NCBI RefSeq assembly: GCF_932526225.1
Contig: NC_064037.1
Location: 12,909,703 to 12,973,702 of the forward strand
Reading direction: 5' to 3'
Origin: Nematostella vectensis
Lineage: Eukaryota; Cnidaria; Anthozoa; Actiniaria; Edwardsiidae
Length of the DNA: 64,000 bases
Shown: in pieces, positions 19,490 to 38,821 of the stretch
How the letters are laid out: each line of letters starts with the position of its first letter
How positions within the stretch are numbered: the first letter of the stretch is position 1
The notes under the pieces: model-generated
What the model was told of the DNA's origin: nothing
What the model saw: the letters and a program-made list of their open reading frames with translations, nothing else
The model's database searches: none
Position numbers and translations under genes: made by a program

Positions 19490-22400
19490 ATGACGACAGT
19501 CAAAGTTGCGAATCATGAGAATCCAAGCGAGTCAGTGGAGGTACCACGAGAAAGTCTTCTCGAAGCCTTCAGCTCCTATACTACGCTACACGGATTCCAT
19601 TTTGCTCTTAGTAGTACAAATCGAGTGCGTCAAATAATCTGGATTCTCCTCCTGATATTAACCTCGGTGGTGCTAATCTACCAACTCGCATACAGCACGC
19701 AGAGAGTTCTGGAATATGCTAGTATGGTCCAGGTAGAGACAAGAAATGAGGACTCCATTACTTTCCCAGCTATCAGTATTTGCAGTAACAATATGATGCA
19801 GAAAAGTAAGATTCTGGGAAAGGATGCCCAGAGATATTTGGATCTTCTCGATCAGAAGAAGGAGGACCAATGGGACGCTATTAGTCAAAGTTTCAGCCCT
19901 GACTTTGATATTGAAAAAGCTGTCCACCAGTATGGTCTGAATTTGTCACTGGCGATGAAAAGCTGCCATTACGGCCGCTACTTGAAATGCAACCCGAGCC
20001 ATTTTACAACTTTCAAGGAGTTTAGGGTAAGGATACCAGGGTAAGGATCACCGTAATGAAGTAAAGAAAATAAGCATCTAAAGGCCCAGTTAAATAGACG
20101 ACATGTAGCGACATGTAGTGTTCGGCATGTCTCCTAAATGTTTCCTGGTTTAGCCACCACCAAAAACATGAAGTGCACGACATATTTTGAAGAGCGCGAC
20201 ACGAAAATGTTTCTCAACTATCCGAGAAACATATATCTTTGTCGCTACAACAATATTTGTCGCTGCGCCTCGAACTGAAACTAATCGCGCGGACTTGAAA
20301 TCCCGTCCAGTCCTCATTGTAGGCTTTGAAATATTACATCTTTGTCGCTACAACAAAATTTGTCGCGCGCTACAATGTCTCTTTGGGTGGCTAAACTAGG
20401 AGACATGCAGGCGACAGTAACGCGCGACATCTCTTTTCAATTCTTAACACGGACAGACAACAAAGTAGAAAACCATCTGCCTTTATCTCAGCTCTTTAAC
20501 ATTCTTTACACGGATAAACAGCCAAGCAGAGAAGCATCCGCTTTTATCGCTTTTACATTCTTAACACGGACAGCCTCTTTAACATCCTCAACACGGACAG
20601 ACACAAGCCTTTATCCCAGCTCTTTTACATTTACATTCCCAACACGGGAATGTAAATGTAAAAGAGTTAATGTAAATTTAAGAGTTATAATCCCCATCCC
20701 AACATATTGATTTCGTACTAAAGTAATACATTTGGCGAACGGTCATCTTTAACGTTTCCGAGGGTTAACCAAGGTTTATCAAAAATCTAATTTGTTTTGT
20801 TCGTTTCAGTACGGTCTGTGTTATACGTTCAACTCTGGTAAGAGAGAAAGTGCATTCATTTCACATGACACAGGCCCCACCTCCGGCCTGTCAATCACAC
20901 TAGACGCTCAGCCGGAGGAGTACTATAGTCTGTACAGCTCCACGGGCACAGGATTTCGCGTCATCGTCCACGACCAGTCCGAGTTTCCCTGGGTCGAGAA
21001 ACACGGCTGGGAGATCCCCCCTGGATTCAGCACTAACGTGAGATTGGCTAGAAAAGAGGTGAGGTCTCTCGTCAAACCCTTTGAGGTCTAAAGATATATT
21101 CGAGCACCTACTATTCTTCGGTTAGCATTTTACCCTTACCCCTATCGTATGTGTGTGCCACCATGAATTATGGAAATCACGTGTCTGTTTTAGATTAGTT
21201 CTCTGGAATCACCATACAACTCTAACTGCTCCCGTGACACAAACTACGCCTCTCAAAGTTACTGCCTTGTTCAGTGTTACTCGGACATGGTGGTAAAGCG
21301 CTGTGGCTGCCATATGCTTGGAATGACAGAGGAAACAGGTAAACATCAGTAGAAAATACTACCCTAAGTAATTTCACTAATAATCGGTTATTTCCATGGA
21401 CAGGTCATACGCCGTGGTGCTCACCGCAGCAGATTAAGGCATGCGTGTACACTACATCAAGTAAGTCTCTCAGCGACATGCGATAAGCACACTATCCAGC
21501 CACTGTCAACACCGTCTACCCTTAAAACGGATGCTATGCCTTAGCATTACGAGGGTCATTTTACATTGATATGTTTCTGGCTGCTGGTACAGCACACGGC
21601 AGTTTGCCTTCAAGCGAGCACAAATATATATAACACGGCTTATTATTGCCTTGGCTATCATCTGTCTAGGGAGGTTCCAGCCGAACATGTGTAGCTGTCC
21701 TGTGAGGTGCAGCCGTGTTGAGTTCGATGTTCAGCTGTCGTCGCTGTATTACCCACCTGACAACTTCTGGGAAACGATTTCCAATGAAAGAAACCTCACA
21801 ATATATGCTAATGACACAAAAAAATTCCAAGAATGGTACAGGTAAGACATGTAAAAAGAACGAAAAATCACAATTATATACTAATGACACAGATAAATTC
21901 CAAGAATAGTACAGATAAGACATGTCAGAGATAGAAACCTCACAATATGCTAGTCACAGAGAAATTCCAGGTATGGTACAGGTAAGACATGTAAGAGACA
22001 GAAACCACACAATATGCTAATGGGAGAGAAATTCCAAGAGTGGTACAGGCGAGACATGTAAGCAAAGGAAACCCCACAAAATGCTAATAGCAGAGAAATT
22101 CCAAGAGTGGTACAGGTAAGACATGTAAGAGACAGAAACCACACAATATGCTAATGGCAGAGAAATTTCAAGAGTGGTACAGGCGAGACATGTAAGCAAA
22201 GGAAACCTCACAATATATGCTAATGACAGGAAAATTCCGAGAATGGTAAAGTGGAGACATCCTCATTTATCAAAAAGAAGCAAAGGGTTAATGCTTTATT
22301 TTGGGTTTAACAGAAGGCGAGTTATCCAGCTAAACGTCTTCTACAAGGAACTTACCACCGAAGTTCGCAAGGAAAAGGAGGCGTACACAATAAGCGATCT

Positions 22401-22814
22401 TGCAGGTTTGTTATGCTGAACTTTTTGTTCAGTTTGAATGTTGCTCTTTCTCAAGTACTCTTCTTTGTTCTTTTTTTTTTTTCATTCACAAATAACATCC
22501 ACGAATTATGTTTGATGCTTTATTTGGCATGTGATAATAGATTAAATTAGATAAAAATTGAGGGAGCTTAAAATGGTGATTGGCCTTGATGCCTGCACGA
22601 TGTTGATTTCCTCTTTATACTTTCTGCGATTACTGCAGCATTATCTACGAAAATAATGCGGGTAGTTTACCTTCCCTTACTTGTTTTAGGTGACTTTGGC
22701 GGCAATATGGGCTTGTTTCTAGGCTGCAGCATTCTGACTATAGCAGAGTTCATTGATCTTCTGGTCGTGTATTTGGTTCATCGACACAAGAAACGAACCG
22801 CTAAAATACAGTGA
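19490..22814 (+). CDS. DEG/ENaC-family cation channel subunit (7 exons, 458 aa)
   Basis: Exons are 19490-20026, 20810-21058, 21194-21338, 21404-21460, 21670-21841, 22314-22405 and 22690-22814, total 1,377 bp. All introns are GT-AG and phases close to a TGA stop. It is a plasma-membrane subunit with short N-terminal and C-terminal cytoplasmic tails. Marks seen are: His-Gly at 34-35 (LHGFHF); TM1 at about 48-68; FPAISICSNN; the extracellular Cys-rich blocks YGLCYTF, YNSNC, CLVQCYSDMVVKRCGC and MCSCPVRCSRVEFDVQLS; LNVFYKEL; and TM2 with a Gly-Cys-Ser filter (429-431) inside GLFLGCSILTIAEF. Length fits the family's shorter members. The ATG at 19490 is the first Met in frame; the open frame extends upstream only through a non-ATG codon. 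Exons match those of the minus-strand paralogue one for one, except that the paralogue's first two exons are fused here. Sodium-selective or peptide-/proton-gated function is possible but cannot be read from sequence. Confidence 0.92.
20086..20430. repeat. Inverted copies of a dispersed repeat in channel intron 1
   Basis: About 20086-20185 carries the reverse complement of a block that includes GGTGGCTAAACTAGGA and GGAGACATG. About 20330-20430 carries the same block in forward orientation. The same family forms a 55-bp tandem array in intron 3 of the first astacin gene at about 47.03-47.29 kb. Confidence 0.7.
20620..20666. repeat. Perfect 21-bp hairpin with 5-nt loop
   Basis: Arms 20620-20640 and 20646-20666 are exact inverted complements around the loop AACAC. 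Upstream, at about 20440-20620, several direct repeats of TTAACACGGACAGAC-like sequence occur. All of it lies in intron 1 of the second channel gene. Confidence 0.9.
21791..22255 (+). repeat. Seven-fold tandem copy of exon-5 end plus 5' splice site
   Basis: The first unit is the real 3' end of channel exon 5 (from about 21791) with its donor TACAG|GTAAGAC. Six further units of about 67-72 bp follow directly in intron 5. Each repeats the coding-like block (ATTCCAAGAATGGTACAG type) and the donor region. The donor is intact in copies at about 21,980 and 22,118. It is changed to GATAAG, GCGAG or GTGGAG in the others. Confidence 0.9.
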
Positions 22815-23750
22815 CATTTTACATGCACAAACGTCTAAAAGAGCGCAGTAAAAGCAGAGGTGCTGTGGTCTGCAAGGGCAGTATTCGTTTCAGAAAGATA
22901 GCAAAGGATAGACGAACGACTGCAAAAGATAGCACGGGACTGTACTACAGCTGGTAAAGCACGGTAACATTGGATTTTAGTTGAGTCGATTCAACGGCTC
23001 ATGATGGCTGACGAGCTGCACTATTATTAAGATTCTTGTACACCTATTTCATAAAACAGCGCAAATGGCAAATGAAAATTGCGAAATGGGAGATCTGCGA
23101 CCGAAAGGACCCATGGATTGCTGTTTCACTGTTAATTTTACCTTTTATTTTATTATTAATCTAACCACCCATTTGAGGACAAACATGAAAATGCCAGACC
23201 AACCGAATGCTTGCGGGTGATGTTTTATTGCGGAAACTCAATGCTTCCGCCAATTGGCCGCCATGTTGGATATGGGGCTACGCGTTGTCACGCGGGTGTT
23301 CGGGGTAAGGAAAGCAAGGCATAAGCCATAGGCCGCCGATTAGCCGACGGATCGCTCTGGCCTTTTATTTATCAATACGTACGTGTCTTCTAGAACAAGA
23401 CAATTAATTATTGGCAAGGACTTCAAATAGGGTATAGGTCAAACCTCTCGTCATTTTGTGTGAAAAATTATACATAGAAAAGTAAGAGGTATTCACATTT
23501 ATTTGAGCATATAACACAAGTCTACACTTACATTACAGTATCAAATTATTCAAATATACAAAAAAAATAGAATCATCCATATTCATTCCATCAATAATAT
23601 TCAATAACTGCGTTGAACAGTCTTTTACAAGTATCACTTTTAAACCAATTATAGCAATACACTTGCTGTTGGTTCAAAAATCAATTCATAGCTCGAAGGA
23701 AGTTTAGTACAAATTTATTAAACATCACGTTATGTTTAGCATTAGAGTCG
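22815..23750. other. Intergenic/3' UTR stretch between convergent channel and ELP3 genes
   Basis: The plus-strand channel and the minus-strand ELP3 gene converge here. No exon was seen. A minus-strand AATAAA (plus TTTATT) lies at 23714-23719, just past the CArG array, and could end the ELP3 transcript. Confidence 0.45.
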
Positions 23751-23752
23751 AC

Positions 23753-24142
23753 TCTATACCATATATGGTACTGACTCTATACCATATATGGCACAGACTC
23801 TAAACCATATTTGGCACTCACTTTAAACCATATTTGGCACTGACTCTAAAACATATATGGAACAGACTCTAAACCACATTTGGCACTTACTCTAATCCAA
23901 ATTTGGCACTGACTCTAAACCATATTTGGCACTGACTCTAAACCATATTTGGCACTGACTCTATAACATATATGGCACTGACTCTAAACCATATTTGGCA
24001 CTGAATCTAAACCATATTTGGCATTGACTCTATACCATATATTCCACTGACTCTAAACCATATATTCCACTGACTCTAAACCATATATGGCACTGACTCT
24101 AAACCATATATGGCACTGATTCTAAACCATAATGGCACTTAC
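23753..24142. repeat. 17-unit, 23-bp tandem array of CArG-box-like motifs
   Basis: The unit is GACTCTAAACCATATTTGGCACT and variants, repeated every 23 bp. Eleven of 17 units contain an exact CC(A/T)6GG motif (CCATATATGG, CCATATTTGG or CCAAATTTGG), for example at 23759-23768 and 23782-23791. Six units have it broken. More diverged members continue toward ELP3, including an intact motif at 24516-24525. The last, at 24594-24603, is inside the final ELP3 exon. The array lies downstream of the ELP3 stop codon and upstream of a minus-strand AATAAA, so it may be transcribed as 3' UTR. Confidence 0.92.
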
Positions 24143-24576
24143 ACTCTCCATAAACTGCCGCATTGACTTTGCGACATACGGCGCTATTTGCACGGGGCTA
24201 GGCAATGATTAGAAACGATGGCTACTGTCATACGCATACGGTACATTCTGTTACGGTACATTCTGCTACGTATGGACTCCACGATTAGCGTATCATACAT
24301 GGTCTCCCATCGGACGTTTAAGTGCAGTCCCCTTGCTATGGTCATGTCAGTCTCGAAGCCAGTCCATCCTTGTTACGTACAGCTCTAAGGCAGGCCCTTT
24401 ACCGTATTTGGTGCATGTCGCAGTATTAGTTTAGACGCTTTACCACATGTTGTGCGTCCAGATTCTTGGGCCGCAATACCATCGTCCGTATAAGTCACAC
24501 TATTAGATCCCTTTACCATATTTGGTGTCGGCCCGCACTCTTGCACCACAACCTCGTGTTTGGTAATGCTCGTGTA

Positions 24577-33001
<8,425 letters not shown>

Positions 33002-33171
33002 TTCGCCTAACTGTTTTATTTTGGCTATAAAATTCCCTATTTACCGAACAAAAACACAGGAGCAAACGTGGTGCAAGAATAACATGGCTGACTTAGGGGG
33101 AAGTCCGCTGACAGCTAGAGCTGCCAAAGGGAACCCAAATAATTAGAACGATATGCACTTTAGCTGAAAAA
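33002..33171 (-). promoter_or_regulatory. Presumed ELP3 5' flank
   Basis: Sequence directly upstream of the ELP3 start codon, inferred from position only. No TATA box or other certain core element is claimed. Confidence 0.3.
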
Positions 33172-33263
33172 TGCCCACTCATCAGGGGATTTTCTGATTT
33201 TGCGTACTCTAGCTGTTACATGTATATATATATATATAAAAAAATCCCCTGATGAGTGGGCAA
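33172..33263. repeat. Inverted pair of a ribozyme-bearing repeat end
   Basis: TGCCCACTCATCAGGGGATT at about 33173-33192 is the inverted copy of 33243-33263. A (TA)n run lies between them. The left copy stops before the second half of the hammerhead core, so only the right copy can fold completely. Confidence 0.85.
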
Positions 33264-33285
33264 CCACGAAACAGACCTGTAGGGA
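33245..33285 (+). ncRNA. Hammerhead ribozyme (type I, minimal)
   Basis: All core parts occur in order. Stem I is TCCC (33245-33248) paired with GGGA (33282-33285). CTGATGA is at 33249-33255. Stem II is GTGG/CCAC with loop GCAA (33256-33267). GAAA is at 33268-33271. Stem III starts at the last A of GAAA: ACA (33271-33273) pairs with TGT (33278-33280) around a GACC loop. The cleavage triplet is GTA, with the cut expected after 33281. Every invariant core base of the hammerhead family is present. Such ribozymes are known in Penelope-like elements and retrozymes of animals; the inverted truncated partner beside it fits that origin. Self-cleavage is inferred, not shown. Confidence 0.82.
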
Positions 33286-33375
33286 AACCTATGTAGTTTG
33301 TATTTTTCTCAAACCAACACTATACACCGCTCTACTTTCGAGTATTGAGCACTTTCTATGAAAGCCTTCAACCAT

Positions 33376-33380
<5 letters not shown>

Positions 33381-33409
<29 letters not shown>
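33381..33409. repeat. (TA)n microsatellite
   Basis: An uninterrupted TA run. A shorter one lies at about 33,221-33,238 in the loop between the inverted ribozyme copies. Confidence 0.95.
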
Positions 33410-33413
<4 letters not shown>

Positions 33414-33676
33414 CAGCATTCAACGTTTTGTAACCTTATTTGAAAATGGTTTTAAAGAAACCACCATAACTCGTCTACCATATTTGAATAAGATCAATAA
33501 AGGGAGGCTTTTAGTAAAATCAGAGGGGGTTCAGAGATAAACCCGAAGCTGTTAGATGGGGTTGAGGGTCCTACTTTATTTTTCATTATTCGAAGCTCTT
33601 TTTACGGACCCCCTCCTGATAATTATTGCACAGTCCTTAATGACCTCTGTAAAATTCAGCTATCCTTCCTTGCTCA

Positions 33677-35741
33677 GCCAGTAGGCATTTCCAGATTGTG
33701 CTCGGCACTATTTTAGCGCAATTTGGGTTTAGGAGCACTATTTTGATCAGAGAGCACTTTTTGGGTAAACAAGTCAACTTCTAGCTTTTTTAACCCAATT
33801 TACTAGATTTTCTTGTCTTATATAGTTTCCTTAACTACAAATAATATTGTCTCAACTAGTCTTAGACTGTAAGACTGGTGATTTCGACATTTTAATGGGT
33901 AGCCTGTGCTTTGGTAACCACAAAAATTGGGTAGCCTGTGGAGTTTATTACAATAAAAGAATGGCTTATCTGTTTGCCATGTTTTCCTGTTTTACATTTA
34001 TTGTTATTATTTCTCGTTAGGAGAAATAATTACACTTCAGTGATCCACGACTGGGCCTCCGTTTTAAACGCCCATGGTCAAGTTGATGTTGTGTTCTTGG
34101 ATTTTGCCAAGGCGTTTGACACTGTTCCCCATCAGCGTCTTCTCCTTAAAGCTCAATATTACGGGATCAGGGGGAAACTACTCACTTGGCTTTATTGCTT
34201 CCTTACGGATAGAAGGTAACGAGTTGTTGGGAATGGGTCTTGTTCAGAATGGTCTCCAGTGACATCCGGAGTCCCCCAAGGAACTGTCTTAGGCCCGGTC
34301 TTATCCTTGCTCTTCATCAACGACATGCCAACTGGTCTGAAGTCGCATGTAAGGCTGTTTGCCGACGACAGTGTATTGTATCGCCCAATCAACTCACCTG
34401 ACGACCACGATATTCTCCAAGAAGACCTACACCTCTTGGAACTCTGGGCGGAGAAATTGCAAATGGCTTTTGCGCCAAAAAAGTGCTACATCATGTCAAT
34501 CACTCTGAAGTGTCATCCATCAGTAGGGGTGTACTCTTTGTGGTTCCGTCCTCGAGAGCGTCACGTGCCAAAAATACCTAGGCGTCTACATCACATCAAG
34601 CCTTCGTTGGGACATGCAAGCTGAAGAAGTCAAAAAGAAGGCGAATCGAGTCTTAGGAGTGCTACAGAGGAACCTTTCATCGTGTTCAGTCCGAATCAAG
34701 GAGCGAGCCTACACGTCCCTCGTCCGCCCCATCCTCGAGTACGGTTCGGTGGCATGGTCTCCACATACCAAGAGGGATATTAGCACGTTGGAATCTGTCC
34801 AGCGTACAGCCGCACGCTTCACCACAGGGAATTACCAAAGAACAAGTAGCGTTACCCAAATGATTAATGTGTTAGGCTGGCAGTCACTCCAACATCGAAG
34901 AATAGTTAGTGACCTCGCACTTTTTTATAAGATAAACTCCAGCCTGATCAAAATTGATTTTCCGCCTGATGTTTCACCCCTTTTGCCTGCCGTCTACTTC
35001 ACAAAAACCAGTGCCTTTAATAGCAATTTTCACTCCTCCCAGCTAAAATTAACGCTTTCCAATTCTTCTTCTACTCACGCACTATCCCCGTCTGGAATGC
35101 TTTACCGCAGGCAGTTTTTCCTTGTCTACCATCTGCAGCCAACTTTGTAGCGGTCTTACTTAGTGAGCTAATCCGATGATGGGCTTTCATCGTGTTTTTC
35201 GTTTGTTTGCCTATTGCATGTCACGTTAAGTATGCGCATCGCAAGTATTTTCATTGTATTATCATTGTTTTTGTACATGTTGTCGTCCGTTATCGTTCTC
35301 ACGCGCCAGCCTCCGCTGACCGCCAATTGCCGGATTAGCTCGCTAGTGGCAATTAAGTTATTTAAAGTTAAATGAGTGATGTTTGTAAATGAACATTGTT
35401 TTTTAGTAGTATCCAAACAACAAAGGTAAACAAACACAAAAGAGAACAAAGTCATTCATAAAACAGTTAGTTGTTATACACTAAAGTGTGATTTACCCGT
35501 TCATGGACAACAATATAAGATACTCTAATGCATGTATTTAATATTTTATTTTTATTCAAATTTTAATTAAAACACAACTTATCTCTAAATTGTTTTAAAA
35601 ATATACGGTAATTTTCTTTTCGCCAAGGAGCACTATTTGATCACTATTTTGATTTTGGAGCACTTTTTAAACACTTTTTTTGGTGATTTTGTGAGAACTT
35701 TTCTGGCTTTTTGGGAGCACTATCTGGAAACGCCTGCTAGC
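33677..35741. mobile_element. TIR-bounded segment containing a LINE fragment
   Basis: Ends 33677-33703 and 35715-35741 are inverted repeats (AGTAGGCATTTCCAGAT type against ATCTGGAAACGCCTGCTAG type). Just inside both ends lie further shared blocks (GGAGCACTATTTTGAT and GAGCACTTTTT). The interior holds the reverse-transcriptase relic and two GGGTAGCCTGTG motifs. The simplest reading is a DNA element into which a LINE piece inserted. No target duplication was established. Confidence 0.55.
34020..35177 (+). pseudogene. Non-LTR retrotransposon reverse transcriptase, truncated and frameshifted
   Basis: Translated in three frames that switch at about 34,219 and 34,550-34,620. The conserved reverse-transcriptase blocks appear in order: LDFAKAFDTVPH, GIRGKLLTWL, TSGVPQGTVLGP, the catalytic LFADDSVLY, and a C-terminal RTAARFTTGNY and VWNALP region. 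It resembles CR1/L2/jockey-type LINE ORF2. The 5' part (endonuclease and early RT blocks) is missing. There are at least two frameshifts, so it cannot encode an active enzyme. The upstream 33,938-34,020 open frame is not RT. Confidence 0.9.
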
Positions 35742-37598
35742 TAGTTGTTTTTTTAAACAATCTTTTGTTAGTTAATCAATCTGCCGTCAATGAGTCAACA
35801 TGTCAGGTGAATTGCTCTGAGCGCAAAATTTAAAATTTCAAACTGGAAACAGCAAATAGCTAATTTATCAATCTTTTAACACAACTGTCTTGTTACCTGT
35901 GCAAAAATAGATTTATTCCAGCCGACCGAGGCTCAGTGATAATAGATTGGCAAGTGTTGTGATTATAATAGCAAATTCGTACCCGGGGGTGGGAGGAACT
36001 TTTCCTTTTACAGCGGAACCTCGTGTCTGAATTGCTCCATTTTAAGCTCCTTATGAAATGCACTTCATTAAACATCAGGTAAATAAAGCTCTTTATTATC
36101 AAGGTTTGTCTATATTGTGGGTTTTTCTTGTTGATGAAAGTTCTTTCCGAGATGTGCTGATTAGGACAAAAAAACAAACATTGTCCCACGGCAGACCCGT
36201 ACCCAGTCGTTATTTGCTGTTGTGGGGACATCCTGACCGTCATGCACCGTGCGCTTATCCAACCTCTCCAGAATGCATCGCGTGGCGTCTGGGTACGAGA
36301 CTGGTCCCTCGGGAAAATTAACAATTATACCATTTCCATTGATAGATGGAAATGTCGTCATTTTGCCATTTTGCTTGATTTCGGGGCGCAGGAAAATATC
36401 CACATGCATTTTATCCCGAGTTTCTCAACCAATCAAATCGCTTGTTCTTGCGAGGTTCCCGAGTTTTATATTTTGTCTCGAGTAAGGTTAAATTATAGTT
36501 TCACTAAAAAGATATGGTTGACAGGTTGATGGCGACAGCGGGGAATATCCGGATATCATTTTCACGGCACGTGGTTCACTATTAGAACCCCTGTGATCGC
36601 GGGGTGCGGCCTTCTCCTAAGAGATAATGAACGATACAGACGTGCAGAGTAGCCATCCGGAAAGCAATTTCCCTCCGCCTCCCCATTAGTCTGCCTTCAT
36701 ATCTGGTTATTTCTCTATTGTAAGTCATTTTTGCAGAGGTGGGTTGCGGTTTCTCGTCCCCACCTTTGCCGAAGTGACGAAATTAATGTGTAATACAATT
36801 TTATTAATTATTCGATAATAAAATCCATATCAATGTGCCAATTATTTCACTTCAGCAAAAAGCATGGCGGCCAATGTTGCTCGCATAAAGCCAATTTTAA
36901 TAGTTAGTAAGATAAAAACTGTCTCGGGATAAATACGTTTTCTGCTTTATCAAAAAGCTCCTTTAATTGACTTCAGTGCCTATAAAATCTTTGAAGCTTA
37001 ATGCCATTACAAGAGAAGGAAATAGTGACTCGTCATGTTTCTCAACATCGTTGCTGTGTTTGCCTGCCAATACAGGCTATCGGTGGTTTGCCCATCAATA
37101 CTAAACTAGGTTAGAATACACCTCATCCGCCATTGTTTTCTAGCCCACTTTTACTTCTAAAACCAAACATGGTTATTTCTTGCTATCGCGACCTTTCTCG
37201 GGGCCGTAAGGTAGCGTAATAAGTGAGAGTCCATAATAACTGAGTTACTTTATGTGATTTTCTTTTATTCGGCTCCATCCGCATTGTATCTATCCGTGCC
37301 GGATAATAAGGTTCAAACAAGGTGTCCGTTAAGGGATGTTACTTGGAAGTTCAGTTAAAATATTCGAAAAATAACGTAGCACACCAAGACTAGATAAATC
37401 AGTTAAATCGCGTTATGGACGATAGCCCGTTTGAAGCAAAACATAAAAATAAACTAAGGATATAATTCTTCATTAACAAACGTAGTCAAAGGAGCGTCCT
37501 CAATTGACTTATGAAAGTTAGAGTTTACGCGTTGTGGTTGTGGCTGGACGTTTGCCGTTTCCGAGAAAAAAAGGGTGCTAAATGTCTCTACAAGGAAT
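35178..37598. other. Gene-free stretch
   Basis: Apart from the right end of the TIR-bounded element, no exon, RNA gene or clear repeat was recognised. Overlapping short open frames near 36.1-36.5 kb lie on both strands and have no family signature. Confidence 0.4.
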
Positions 37599-37602
37599 TT
37601 AA

Positions 37603-38602
37603 CACATTGACCCCTGGACCGGCCTGTACCGGCTTTGGGAAGTACCCACAACCCAAAAAATTCATAAATTCAAAATAAACACAACAAGATGAAGATACTC
37701 AGGCATCAGTCTAAGGGATAAATGGTCTTGCAGATATGCATCCAACCAAGGTGTTGGCAACTACTCTTAAGCCAAATAATAGCACAGGTTCTTTGACAAA
37801 TCTCAAATCGAACAAGGAGAGAAAAGCAGAATCACCCCTCTCAATAAAACGCTCAAAATACCACACAAGGGAGAGAGATCAGCAAACACAGCTCAAGACA
37901 CAAATAGATACCTTTATTCTGATCCTCCAGGTACATTTCCTTGGCCTCAAAACACAATGCCCATTCCTTGAAGGATTGTACAACCACGAAAATATGTTTA
38001 CGTATTGCAAAGCATTCTGGGAGATACAGGGGAAAATTCACGAGGGGAGGGCCAGTCAACACTCCTCTCCCCAAAGTCAGATGGTTTTTTATAAGTCTTT
38101 TCACCCCGAAGCCAAACAAATCAATTCCAGGTCATACAGACCCAGAATAGCAGTGTAAACAATTTTGGAATCAATTTGGTTTCAGAAAAGACACCATTTA
38201 GGAGAGCTGTGGTGATTCATTAGGAAATTATTTTCTTATCCGGGCAAAGCCAAACAAGAAAAAATCATCATGAATCCACCTTTGCTTGCAAATATCCATA
38301 AGCAAAGCACTCAATTATGCCCCAAAAGACTTCATGATGTCCTGAGACACTCCCCTAATATGCTCATAGCTGTATTTTTGATGAAAAATACAAGCAACCA
38401 TCAACTTGTGCTGGCTTCAGCACATCGACGAGGGATTAAAAGTGGGGACCGCAAAGCACTGTTGGAAAGCTTGGATACCGCTGACTAGGTGCAGCTGTGT
38501 TTAACTTTGACGGGCTGTATAAAACTCAGAATAGGGGGGGAGGTATCTGTTTTCAGTCTGTTTTTTGTAAATTCAGCTCCAAAAAAGCCAGGAGTCAATG
38601 GG
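37603..38602. mobile_element. piggyBac-like non-autonomous element (1,000 bp)
   Basis: TTAA occurs at both borders (37599-37602 and 38603-38606), as expected for the piggyBac target duplication. The termini CACATTGACCCCTGG and CCAGGAGTCAATGGG are imperfect 15-bp inverted repeats. No transposase frame is visible; a weak 88-codon minus-strand frame inside is not recognised. Classification rests on the TTAA sites and the short terminal repeats only. Confidence 0.6.
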
Positions 38603-38785
38603 TTAAGCAACGACGACGGCAACGCGAACGGCGACGGCAGAAATCAATTGAAAATTCAAATAGCCAGACGTGAAATGTACTAGAAATGGACTCCGTCTGA
38701 TACATTTCAACCGTTTTCCTTGAATACAACGTATCAGTATAAATCTACTCACATACTATCACAAATCCTGCAATTTGATTGGCTC

Positions 38786-38821
38786 CTACTCACTATCTAT
38801 TGAGCGATAGATAGGGAGTAG
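38786..38821. repeat. 15-bp hairpin
   Basis: CTACTCACTATCTAT and its complement (one mismatch) surround the loop TGAGCG. Related ACTATCTATTGA fragments follow at about 38,905. Confidence 0.7.

Noticed and set aside
35893-36529. Cluster of overlapping frames of up to 143 codons on both strands
   Set aside because: They overlap one another on both strands and show no family motif; probably chance frames in a GC-richer patch.
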